A stretch of DNA of 64,000 nt. Source: Dermacoccus abyssi. GTDB taxonomy: Bacteria > Actinomycetota > Actinomycetes > Actinomycetales > Dermatophilaceae. Below the pieces are notes generated by a model. That model had not been told where the DNA came from and ran no database searches. It saw only the letters and a list, made by a program, of their open reading frames with translations. Within the stretch, counting starts at the first letter, position 1. Every line of letters starts with the position of its first letter. Positions 35,695 to 42,805 of the stretch are shown one piece after another. The stretch is taken from NCBI RefSeq assembly GCF_003515945.1, contig NZ_QWLM01000012.1, positions 1-64,000 on the forward strand, given 5' to 3'. The position numbers were made by a program, and so were the translations under genes.

Positions 35695-35924
35695 GTGGCC
35701 CGTAAGAACTCCGACGCCGCTGCGCGCGCGCCTCCGGAGGCGGCCTCAACCCCAGGTGGTGGGTGCCGACCGCTCTCGGCCTCATGCTCCTCGGCCTCGT
35801 GTGGGTCATGACGTACTACATCAGTTCGGGCGCGTATCCGATCCCCAACGTCGATGCGATCAACATCGTCGTCGGCTTCGCCTTCATCATGGTGGGATTC
35901 ATCATGATGACGCGCTGGAAGTAG
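35695..35924 (+). CDS. crgA: Cell division protein CrgA, frameshifted
   Basis: CrgA is a small two-helix membrane protein that joins the FtsZ/FtsQ/PBP divisome in actinobacteria. The GTG start after GGAAGGGG gives ARKNSDAAARAPPEAAS in one frame. Around 35738-35750 the frame must change to read NPRWWVPTALGLMLLGLVWV, MTYYISSGAYPIPN and VVGFAFIMVGFIMMTRWK, the canonical CrgA body with both transmembrane helices. The change fits one missing base. The total of about 76 residues is normal. As the rest is perfectly conserved, a sequencing error is likely. Confidence 0.85.
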
Positions 35925-35940
35925 CGCCCCTTCGACTTCG

Positions 35941-35978
35941 TCGGATGCCCTCGGCCCTATTGGGTCGAGGGCATCCGA
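35941..35978 (+). terminator. Terminator after crgA
   Basis: Arms tcggatgccctcg and cgagggcatccga form a perfect 13-bp stem with a 12-base loop, 16 bases after the crgA stop. Confidence 0.75.
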
Positions 35979-35989
35979 CGTTGTGGGAT

Positions 35990-36330
35990 GTTTTCCCCAG
36001 AGTTATCCACAGCCTGTGTGTAATTACACGGCTGTCGTTTTCCACAACTGTGGACAAACTTGGGGACAACGCGTGGACGGCCCGGGGACAAGCATCCAGA
36101 TCAGTGGAAAACCGGTGGTCCACCGGTGGAAAAGGGCAGGTCAGCTGGGGACAACTCATGTGACTCACCGGGCCCGGCCCCACGACACGCCGCCCATTCC
36201 GCGGGTTTCTCCACACCCATGCCTGTGGAAACTGTGGAAAACCCTGGTTTCGGACGCAGTTGAGGGGGTCTTCCACAGCTGGGGACGACGCTTGCTCGGT
36301 TTGTCTTGCCCCATCTGGAGCTGAGGCGAG
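35990..36330. promoter_or_regulatory. Gene-free cluster of DnaA-box-like sequences
   Basis: This non-coding stretch holds a perfect TTATCCACA (36003-36011), a perfect reverse TGTGGACAA (36049-36057), and one-mismatch relatives TTTTCCACA (36038-36046), TGGGGACAA (36061-36069 and 36146-36154), CGGGGACAA (36083-36091), plus further CTGTGGAAA-type sequences at 36222-36280. Density is like that of oriC itself, which lies about 19 kb away. It also shares gttatccacagcctgtgt with the dnaA upstream region. Possible roles are DnaA titration or reactivation (as datA/DARS in E. coli), or part of an extended origin. The rest of the gap to 36399 shows nothing else. Confidence 0.6.
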
Positions 36331-36399
36331 AGATGTGGATAGGCTCTCATCGACGTTGCGGCGAACTGCGAGCGTTCACCACGCCATGGAACCGTCCTG

Positions 36400-36786
36400 A
36401 TGACGAAAGAACTCACCTCTGGACGGCGGCGGCATCGCGGCGCACACTCAGGTCATGGGTACGTGACGCGGACGTCGGTGGCCATGCTGGGCCTGGCTGC
36501 CGTGGTGACGGGCTGGACCTACGCGACGCCCGGCGAGTCGCCCGGGCCGTTCAAGCTCTACACGCACTGCGGAGTGCGCGAACTCAACAACAACGGCACC
36601 TGGTATGTCCGCGAGGGCGGCCCTCTCGCGAGCGAGGCCGGGACGCCGAAGGGGTGGGACGACCCCTATCAGCGCGGCTGGGTCATCATCGACGGCAACC
36701 GTGCCACGTTCCAGGACAGCTCGGGCCACAAGGAGACCATCGTCGAGCGTCCAGGAGCCACGAACCCCCTCGCCGTCTGTTCGTGA
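36400..36786 (+). CDS. Hypothetical membrane-anchored or secreted protein
   Basis: A 128-aa protein. A basic N-terminus (TSGRRRHRGAHSGHGYVTR) is followed by a hydrophobic helix (TSVAMLGLAAVVTGWTYAT), an anchor or signal peptide. The extracellular part has two Cys, one in LYTHCGVRELNNNGTWYV and the last near the C-terminus (LAVCS), with a likely disulfide. LYTHCGV...F/W resembles small secreted actinobacterial proteins of unknown role. A terminator follows. No operon partner. Confidence 0.6.
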   Translation: MTKELTSGRRRHRGAHSGHGYVTRTSVAMLGLAAVVTGWTYATPGESPGPFKLYTHCGVRELNNNGTWYVREGGPLASEAGTPKGWDDPYQRGWVIIDGNRATFQDSSGHKETIVERPGATNPLAVCS

Positions 36787-36844
36787 CCCGAGTTCGGCAC
36801 GATGCATCACTCTGTCCGTATCTTGCACCTGACGTAGACAACAC

Positions 36845-36880
36845 AAGAGGGCCTCATCGAACACTCGATGAAGCCCTCTT
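36845..36880. terminator. Terminator between hypothetical gene and rhomboid gene
   Basis: Arms aagagggc and gccctctt plus an inner cctcatcga/tcgatga pairing form a strong hairpin that ends the convergent genes on either side. Confidence 0.75.
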
Positions 36881-36897
36881 GGCGTGACGTCCTGGTA

Positions 36898-37806
36898 TCA
36901 GCGCACGATTTGGATCCAGCTGAGGTCGGCCATCGCGAAACTGACGTAGGCAGCTGCGAACAGTAGCGCGGCGAGACCACCGAGCAGACCGAGCTGGATC
37001 GCCGCCGAGCGGCGGCGCACGGCGTACAAGAGGCCGGCGGCGATGCCTCCGACGATCGCGCCACCGAGGTGTGCCTGCCACGCCACGTTGCTCATCGTGA
37101 AGCCCAGCACGACGTTGATGGCGATGAGGGTGAGCATCGGGCCGATCTCGCGCCCCAGGTGTCGGTTGAGCACGATGACGGCGACGAACAGGCCGAACAC
37201 ACCACCGGACGCACCGACGAGCGGAGTCGCCCATCCCGACGCGTAGAGGTCGCCACCCCGAACGGGCGCCGAAGTCAGCAGTTGATAGCCGACCGACCCA
37301 CCGAGCACCGCCACGAGGTAGAGGGCCGCGAAGCGGAGACGGCCCAACATCGGCTCGAGGTACTGCCCCATGAAGTACAGCGCCATCATGTTGAACAGCA
37401 GATGGATGACGTTGCTGCGGTCGTGCGCGAAGCCGCTCGTGATGTAACGCCACGGCTCGTCCTGTGCTGCCAGGGCGATGAAAGCGACGTTGCCGAAGAA
37501 GCTCCAGCTCATCAGCTCACCCACCCAGACGGCCACGCAGATGCCGATGATGCCGAAGGTCACGAGCGGGCGTCCCGGCGCGGCGGGCATGCCGAGCTCC
37601 GACCGCTGCATCGGCATCGGGTTCGCCTTGCGCTCGGCGGCGACGCAGTCGACGCACTGGAACCCGACCGAGGCCGGCACCTGGCACTGCGTGCATGCCG
37701 GACGTCCGCAGCGCTGGCAGCGCGTGTAGGCCGCGACCTCCGGGTGCCTCGGACACACCGGGATCCCTTGCTCGTCGTACGAACCGTTGTCCAGCGGAAC
37801 GCTCAT
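36898..37806 (-). CDS. Rhomboid-family intramembrane serine protease with N-terminal zinc motif
   Basis: A 302-aa protein. The N-terminus carries a B-box-like zinc motif (CPRHPEVAAYTRCQRCGRPA followed by CTQCQ and CVDC). Six or seven transmembrane helices follow, with rhomboid signatures: HLLFNMMALYFMG, the catalytic Ser in VGASGGVFGLF, and the His in AWQAHLGGAIVGG. Rhomboids cut transmembrane substrates inside the bilayer; the substrate here is unknown. The ATG was chosen because it opens the zinc motif; a longer frame upstream is non-conserved. It follows the cyclophilin gene on the same strand but behind a terminator. Confidence 0.9.
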   Translation of the reverse strand: MSVPLDNGSYDEQGIPVCPRHPEVAAYTRCQRCGRPACTQCQVPASVGFQCVDCVAAERKANPMPMQRSELGMPAAPGRPLVTFGIIGICVAVWVGELMSWSFFGNVAFIALAAQDEPWRYITSGFAHDRSNVIHLLFNMMALYFMGQYLEPMLGRLRFAALYLVAVLGGSVGYQLLTSAPVRGGDLYASGWATPLVGASGGVFGLFVAVIVLNRHLGREIGPMLTLIAINVVLGFTMSNVAWQAHLGGAIVGGIAAGLLYAVRRRSAAIQLGLLGGLAALLFAAAYVSFAMADLSWIQIVR

Positions 37807-37831
37807 CGTTCTCGTCTCTGCCCTTCTCATG

Positions 37832-37870
37832 CGTGTGGCCCCGTCGTCATGACAACGACGGGGCCACACG
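37832..37870 (-). terminator. Terminator after the cyclophilin gene
   Basis: Arms cgtgtggccccgtcgt and acgacggggccacacg form a perfect 16-bp stem with a 7-base loop, just beyond the minus-strand cyclophilin stop. Confidence 0.85.
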
Positions 37871-37918
37871 ATTGTCTCCCGCACCCTCACACCGTTCGGA
37901 GCGAGGGCACGGATGCGA

Positions 37919-38437
37919 TCACTCGGAAATCGTGACGCTCTCGATGACGACGGGCTCGACCGGCTTGTCCTGGCCGCCCGTGCGGACGGCGGCGATCTCG
38001 TCGACGACCTTCTTGGACTCGTCGTCGGCCACCTCGCCGAAGATCGTGTGCTTGCCCTGCAGCCAGCTCGTGTCGGCAACCGTGATGAAGAACTGCGAGC
38101 CGTTCGTGCCCTTGCCCATGCGCTTACCGGCGTTGGCCATGGCGAGCATGTAGGGCGAGTTGAAGTTCAGCTCGGGCGAGATCTCGTCGTCGAACGTGTA
38201 GCCGGGGCCACCGATGCCGATGCCCTGCGGGCAGCCGCCCTGGATCATGAAGCCCGGGATGATGCGGTGGAACGTGAGGCCGTCGTAGAACGGCTGCGGG
38301 TTGGTGCGGCCGGCGTCGTCCTTGTACTCCTTCGTGCCCTTGGCGAGGCCGACGAAGTTCTCGACGGTCTTCGGCGCCTGGGTCGGGAAGAGGTTGATGT
38401 TGATGTCACCGTGGTTGGTGTGCAGTGTCGCGATCAT
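37919..38437 (-). CDS. ppiA: Cyclophilin-type peptidyl-prolyl cis-trans isomerase
   Basis: A 172-aa cytoplasmic cyclophilin that accelerates proline isomerisation during folding. Hallmarks are FHRIIPGFMIQGG (catalytic Arg and Phe), MANAGKRMGKGTNGSQFFIT, and LQGKHTIFGEV. No signal peptide. The length is normal for single-domain bacterial cyclophilins. The start ATG lies only 9 bases from a parS-like site, which overlaps its leader. Located next to the rhomboid gene as in many actinobacteria. Confidence 0.93.
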   Translation of the reverse strand: MIATLHTNHGDININLFPTQAPKTVENFVGLAKGTKEYKDDAGRTNPQPFYDGLTFHRIIPGFMIQGGCPQGIGIGGPGYTFDDEISPELNFNSPYMLAMANAGKRMGKGTNGSQFFITVADTSWLQGKHTIFGEVADDESKKVVDEIAAVRTGGQDKPVEPVVIESVTISE

Positions 38438-38446
38438 GACACCCAG

Positions 38447-38462
38447 TGTTCCACGTGAAACG
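38447..38462. promoter_or_regulatory. parS site
   Basis: TGTTCCACGTGAAACG, 14 of 16 matches to the parS consensus TGTTTCACGTGAAACA. Upstream edge of the cyclophilin gene; the most origin-distal copy in the window. Confidence 0.75.
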
Positions 38463-38656
38463 CACACGGGCACGGCGGCCTCGCGGGTGTTCGCACTCGG
38501 CGGAAGCCCGGGCGTCACGAGGCCGACGTCTCCGTCCCTTGGTGTGGGCCCGGCCGACATCCCCACCGTCCGACCTGCCGAACCGGTTGGTAAGCGGGCA
38601 GCGAACAAGGCAGGATAAGAGGCAGAAGAGTATCCACCCGCAGGAGAGGAACAGCC

Positions 38657-39784
38657 GTGCTGTGGAAATCCGAACCCACCAAGACCGAGAAGGCCAAGGA
38701 GGCTGCGCTCACCGCGGTCGACCTGGCTTCGACGAAGGCCGCTGAGGCCAAGGCGAAGACCGAGAAGGACATCGTCCCCACCCTCGCAGAGAAGGCCGAG
38801 GAGGCCCGCGACTTCATCATGGAGAAGGCAGAGGAAGCCCGCGAAGCCGCTGCGCCGCACCTCGAGAAGGTTGCCGACGCCACTGCCGACCAGCGTGAGG
38901 CTGCCGCCGACAAGGTGAGCGTGCCCAAGGCCGTCGCCGCCGCGAAGATCGCCGACGTCGCCGAGTCCGCTGCCGACGCGCGTGACGAGGCCGAGAAGAA
39001 GGGCCGCAAGGCTGCGAAGAAGGCCGACGAGAAGTCGTCCAAGTTCGCGAAGCAGGCCGACAAGGGCGCCGAGAAGAGGAAGAAGAAGGCCGACAAGAAG
39101 GCTGCCGCTCTGGCGGGCTTCCTCGGTGCCAAGGCATCGCGCGCGGAGAAGAAGGCGACGAAGAAGTTCGGCGTCGACACGCGCCAGGACGTCGCCTACA
39201 AGGCTGCTGCTCTGAAGGGCCAGGCCCAGCAGGTCGCCGAGGACAAGGGCCTCACGGCCGACAACGCTCGCGACTTCTACAAGGACGAGCTGCTCCCGCA
39301 CCTCAAGGAGATCCTCGCGACGGCCGCCGCCGCCGGCACCGCCGCCTCGCACAACGTCGTGGGTCAGCTTCCCGACGGTGCGCAGGAGCAGGTCGCGCGT
39401 TACGCCCCGGCCCTCGCACCCAAGAAGAAGAAGGGTGGCTTCCTCATCGTTGTCGGTGCGGCCGCCCTCGCCGGTGCCGGCTACCTCGTGTACGCCGACC
39501 AGCAGAAGAAGAAGGCCAAGAACGCCCAGCTCTCCGAGGCTGCCATCGCGGACAGCAAGGCTGACCGTTCGGACGAGATGACGATCAACAACCCCGTCAC
39601 CGACTTCAGCAAGGCCGACGACACCACGATGGTGCGCCCCGCGGGCGACGGCACGGCCGAGCCGGCAGGTGGGCCGGGCACCGCTGCCACGTGGACCGAG
39701 GCCGAGGAGTCGGGCCACATGTCCACCGAGGCACTCGAAGGTGAGACGCGCAGCTCGCGTCGCGCCGCGCGCGGCGACGTCTGA
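38657..39784 (+). CDS. Lys/Ala/Glu-rich coiled-coil protein with C-terminal membrane helix
   Basis: A 375-aa protein with strongly biased composition. Residues 1-180 are nearly continuous alternating Lys/Ala/Glu helix (for example EKAEEAREAAAPHLEKVADA and AKKADEKSSKFAKQADKGA), recalling apolipoprotein or heparin-binding haemagglutinin-like proteins. A hydrophobic helix (GGFLIVVGAAALAGAGYLVY) follows at about 258-277, then an acidic disordered tail. It may be a DNA- or membrane-coating protein, but the bias makes family assignment unsafe. GTG start after GAGAGGAAC; a strong terminator follows. Single-gene unit. Confidence 0.65.
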   Translation: MLWKSEPTKTEKAKEAALTAVDLASTKAAEAKAKTEKDIVPTLAEKAEEARDFIMEKAEEAREAAAPHLEKVADATADQREAAADKVSVPKAVAAAKIADVAESAADARDEAEKKGRKAAKKADEKSSKFAKQADKGAEKRKKKADKKAAALAGFLGAKASRAEKKATKKFGVDTRQDVAYKAAALKGQAQQVAEDKGLTADNARDFYKDELLPHLKEILATAAAAGTAASHNVVGQLPDGAQEQVARYAPALAPKKKKGGFLIVVGAAALAGAGYLVYADQQKKKAKNAQLSEAAIADSKADRSDEMTINNPVTDFSKADDTTMVRPAGDGTAEPAGGPGTAATWTEAEESGHMSTEALEGETRSSRRAARGDV

Positions 39785-39800
39785 GACCAGTCGCTCCGCT

Positions 39801-39836
39801 CGAGGGGCCGCTTCCCTGCTGGGGGGCGGCCCCTCG
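39801..39836 (+). terminator. Terminator after the coiled-coil gene
   Basis: Arms cgaggggccgc and gcggcccctcg form a perfect 11-bp stem. Beyond it, up to 40092, no gene is seen; an AT-rich patch (tagacaaataactagattc, about 39943-39961) may hold a promoter. Confidence 0.75.
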
Positions 39837-40092
39837 TCGTGTGCCTGCTCCTGACGCGTCGTGTGAGCGCCTTCCCCGACGCCCGGGCCCGGCTTCGGCG
39901 CTGCGTTGCACCAAAGGTCGATCACTGCTTCTTTCGGTTGATAGACAAATAACTAGATTCTGCTAGCCGAGGGAATCGGCGCGTCCCATCGGGGTAACCC
40001 TGTTCGACGTCGTCGTCAGCGGAACGCCGCCTCGCGCCCACAGCGTGGGCAGGCACGCGCGGATTCGGTGGCGCCGGCCGTACAGTCCGTTC

Positions 40093-40712
40093 ATGGCGCA
40101 CTTCCTCAGCTCCGTCGTGTTCGCGACGGCCACCGCGGTGCACCGGGCCCGGACACGTTCCTCACGCTGCGCAACACCGTCATCGGTGGCCGCGCTCGAG
40201 GGCTGTGGACGACGCTCGGCATCGGGGTCGCCGGTGCCACCCAGGGCGTCCTCGCCGCGGCGGGGCTGGGCGCGATCATCGCCCGTTCGGAGCCTGTGTT
40301 CCAGACGATCCGCTGGCTCGGTGTCGCCTACCTCGTCCACCTCGGCGTCATGGCGCTGCGTACGGCCATCAAGGCGCGCAGCGAGGGCTGGGCCATGACG
40401 CCGGAAGCGACGCCGCGGAGCCCGCGCCGCTCGTTCCGTCAGGGATTCCTGTGCAACATCACGAACCCGAAGGTGCTCGCGTTCAACCTCGCGGTACTGC
40501 CGCAGTTCGCCGGCCCTGGCACAGGGATGCTCACGCTCCTCGCCTACGCCCTCACCCTGACGATCGTCGGCACGATCGTGCTGCTCGCCGTCGTGGGGCT
40601 GGCCACGCGTGCCCGCGATGCACTGGCACGTCCGCTCGTCAACCGCGGTGTCGAGGGCGGTACGGGCGTCGTCATGCTCGGTTTCGCGGGGGCTCTGGCC
40701 GCCGAGGGCTGA
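40093..40712 (+). CDS. LysE/RhtB-family exporter, frameshifted near the start
   Basis: A LysE-type amino-acid or metabolite exporter with about six transmembrane helices. The first frame reads MAHFLSSVVFATATAV; the rest in the next frame reads PGPDTFLTLRNTVIGGRARG, the family signature, then GLGAIIARSEPVFQTIRWLG, and FRQGFLCNITNPKVLAFNLA. The switch lies at about 40138-40145, where one base is missing in the gcggtgcaccgggc stretch (expected ...AVxPGPDT). The restored length is about 206 aa, typical for LysE. The substrate cannot be predicted. Confidence 0.8.
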
Positions 40713-40784
40713 CCTAAGGTCCCTTCGTGCCGCATGATTCACCGTCGGTGCGCGTCCCGCGCGGGGTACGGATAGGTTGAAGGC

Positions 40785-41348
40785 ATGGCAACCAAGCGCA
40801 TCACCTACGTGCTCATCGACGGCGAGAACATCGACGCGACGCTCGGCACGTCCATCCTCGGACGACGACCGCACCCGGACGAGCGGCCGCGCTGGGATCG
40901 GCTGCTGCGCTTCGCGGAGCAGGAGTGGCGTCAGGATGCCAAGGGTCTGTTCTTCCTCGCCGCGAACGGCCCCGAGCTGCCGATGTCGTTCATCCAGGCG
41001 CTGACGGCCCTGGGTTACCAGCCGATTCCGCTCTCCGGTGCGTCCGACGAAAAGGTCGTCGACATGGCCATCCAGAAGACGCTGGACGCGCTGCGGACCT
41101 ACCAGGCCGACGTCATGCTCGTCAGCCACGACGGGGACTTCCTGCCGCAGGTGGAGCCGCTGCTCGGAGGCTCGCGCAAGGTGGGACTCATCGGCTTCAA
41201 GGAGTTCCGCAACTCGGGCTTCGCTCCCCTCGAGGCGCAGGGCATGGAGTTCTTCGACCTCGAGCACGACGTCAAGGCGTTCAACGCGACGCTGCCGCGG
41301 CTGCGCATCATCCCGATCGACGAGTTCGACCCGATCGCCTACCTCTGA
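40785..41348 (+). CDS. NYN-domain (LabA/PIN-like) ribonuclease-type protein
   Basis: A 187-aa NYN-domain protein. The PIN-like acidic residues appear in YVLIDGENIDATLG (Asp, Glu, Asn), DEKVVDMAIQKTLD, and VMLVSHDGDFLPQVEPLLGG. These form the metal site of NYN nucleases, which act on RNA. The C-terminal part ends DEFDPIAYL. No fusion domain. It is monocistronic with its own strong terminator. The RNA substrate is unknown. Confidence 0.85.
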   Translation: MATKRITYVLIDGENIDATLGTSILGRRPHPDERPRWDRLLRFAEQEWRQDAKGLFFLAANGPELPMSFIQALTALGYQPIPLSGASDEKVVDMAIQKTLDALRTYQADVMLVSHDGDFLPQVEPLLGGSRKVGLIGFKEFRNSGFAPLEAQGMEFFDLEHDVKAFNATLPRLRIIPIDEFDPIAYL

Positions 41349-41390
41349 GTGCTGGCCCGCCTCCGCGCAGGGAAAGCAGACTTCGCCGGA

Positions 41391-41432
41391 GAAGGGCCTC
41401 GTGGGAGCGTCACCGCGCCCACGAGGCCCTTC
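41391..41432 (+). terminator. Strong terminator after the NYN gene
   Basis: Arms gaagggcctcgtggg and cccacgaggcccttc form a perfect 15-bp stem, followed by tttc. Confidence 0.9.
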
Positions 41433-41469
41433 TTTCGTTACGGTCGCCGCGCCAATTGCTCCCGTGACG

Positions 41470-41508
41470 CGACGAAGGCCCTCACCTGTGCGGTGAGGGC
41501 CTTCGTCG
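41470..41508 (-). terminator. Terminator after tRNA-Ala
   Basis: Arms cgacgaaggccctcac and gtgagggccttcgtcg form a perfect 16-bp stem, 5 bases beyond the 3' end of the minus-strand tRNA-Ala. Confidence 0.85.
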
Positions 41509-41513
41509 TTCGG

Positions 41514-41586
41514 TGGAGGTAAGGGGACTCGAACCCCTAACCCCCTGCTTGCAAAGCAGGTGCGCTACCAATTGCGCCATACCCCC
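41514..41586 (-). tRNA. tRNA-Ala(TGC)
   Basis: Minus strand: 5' GGGGGTA pairs with TACCTCC (one G-T type pair), discriminator A. The anticodon arm CCTGC-TTTGCAA-GCAGG gives TGC (Ala). The T arm is GGGGTTCGAGTCCCC. CCA is not encoded. Confidence 0.95.
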
Positions 41587-41598
41587 GAGGGGTGACGG

Positions 41599-41739
41599 TC
41601 AGTTCTTGCCCGGTGCGGTGTTCTCCGGCTGATCCGTCGCTTTCGCCCACAGCTCCTTGCCCAGTTGTTGCTTCTGGTACTCACTGTTCGCGTAGATGGC
41701 TGTCGCCGCGGCGGCGGCGGCGAGAAGAACCTTGTACAT
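41599..41739 (-). CDS. DLW-39880-type small protein
   Basis: A 46-aa protein: MYKVLLAAAAAATAIYANSE, then YQKQQLGKELWAKATDQ and a Pro/Asn-rich end. A short hydrophobic N-terminal helix followed by a charged helix ending in a (D/E)LW-A-A/T-TD motif is typical of the DLW-39880 family of tiny actinobacterial proteins of unknown function found near gyrA. It lies between tRNA-Ile and tRNA-Ala on the same strand, so all three may share a transcript. GGGAG precedes the ATG at proper distance. Confidence 0.75.
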   Translation of the reverse strand: MYKVLLAAAAAATAIYANSEYQKQQLGKELWAKATDQPENTAPGKN

Positions 41740-41775
41740 CGGGAACTCCCAAGCGAACTCGAGGGGCAGTGGTGG

Positions 41776-41849
41776 TGGGCCTAACTGGACTTGAACCAGT
41801 GACCTCTGTCTTATCAGGACAGCGCTCTAACCGACTGAGCTATAGGCCC
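41776..41849 (-). tRNA. tRNA-Ile(GAT)
   Basis: Minus strand: acceptor arms GGGCCTA and TAGGCCC pair perfectly, discriminator A. The anticodon arm TGTCC-TGATAAG-ACA region gives GAT (Ile). The D arm is AGCTCAGTCGGTTAGAGC. CCA is not encoded. Upstream of the DLW gene and tRNA-Ala, downstream of gyrA, as is common in actinobacteria. Confidence 0.95.
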
Positions 41850-42277
41850 CTGCACCGCTTCCGCGCCTGCTCGTTCACCGAGCGGCACGAGCGTTGAGAT
41901 TACCCTACGCCGCGCGCGCCCCGCAAATCCGAGGGGCACCGGCGACGCAGGGGCCGTCGCGCAGACGAGCCCCACCCGGATCTGGGGAACTTCTGCCGAT
42001 CTGACGGCGATATATCGCGGCCAGATCCAGACATCTGCACCGGCTGGAACCGAGGATGCCCGCAGACGCCCGAAGGCCCCCACCACGAGTGTGGTGAGTG
42101 CCTTCGAAAAGCAGCGACAGACCTCAGTCGCGGGTCTGAAAACCCTGCCAACAAACCAACCGGACCAGCGCAGACCTACGAGACCACGCTGGAAGCCGAC
42201 CCGCCCCCGAAGGCCTGTCGCACCGAGGGATCTGACCGAGCTTGCGAGGTCATCACCGGAAGACAGGACAAGGGAGC
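41850..42277. other. Intergenic region between DUF3566 gene and tRNA-Ile
   Basis: No supported gene. It contains a terminator (42071-42106) for the gyrase operon and must hold the tRNA-Ile promoter. I see nothing else. Confidence 0.5.
42071..42106 (-). terminator. Terminator of the gyrB-gyrA-DUF3566 transcript
   Basis: The arms cgaaggc and gccttcg are extended inward by ccaccac/gtggtg; about 170 bases after the DUF3566 stop on the minus strand. Confidence 0.6.
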
Positions 42278-42805
42278 TCACTCGTCGCTGAGGGTCAACT
42301 GCACGCCGCCGACGAGGGAGGCGCAGATGTTGTAGAGGAACGCGGTGAGGGTGGCGATGGCCGTCATGAGGATGATGTTGAGCACGCCGATGACGATGCT
42401 GAACGAGATGGCGCGTCCGAATCCGACGTAGTCGAGGATGTCGAACTGCGATCCCTGACGGTCGAGGGTGCGCAGCATGTCGTTGGCGGCGCTGAAGGTG
42501 CCCATGCCGGCGAGGACGGTCCACAGCGTCGCGACGAGCACGACGGACGCGATGGCGACGGCCACGGACAGCAGGAAGGCGATCTTCAGAACCGACCAGG
42601 TGTCGACGCGCGACAGGGTGAGGCGCACGCGACGAGGCGTGGTGCGCCGCGGTGCCGGACGCCCCGCGCCGCCCTTCGGCGCTCCCGCGGCCGAGCGGCC
42701 GGCTGGTGACGCGACGCGCTGCTGCGGCGGGCGTCCCTGGCGTGGTGCCGCAGCAGTCGCCTCAGCGCCCGGCAGTTTGGTGCGCGGTTCTCGCGAGTTA
42801 CTCAC
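42278..42805 (-). CDS. DUF3566 membrane protein
   Basis: A 175-aa protein: a basic, Pro/Ala-rich disordered start, then the DUF3566 domain with two transmembrane helices ([20 protein letters not shown] and [20 protein letters not shown]). [20 protein letters not shown] is the family entry motif and [19 protein letters not shown] the end. This family sits directly downstream of gyrA in actinobacteria and its function is unknown. The ATG overlaps the gyrA stop by 4 bases, so it is coupled. Confidence 0.9.
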   Translation of the reverse strand: MSNSREPRTKLPGAEATAAAPRQGRPPQQRVASPAGRSAAGAPKGGAGRPAPRRTTPRRVRLTLSRVDTWSVLKIAFLLSVAVAIASVVLVATLWTVLAGMGTFSAANDMLRTLDRQGSQFDILDYVGFGRAISFSIVIGVLNIILMTAIATLTAFLYNICASLVGGVQLTLSDE

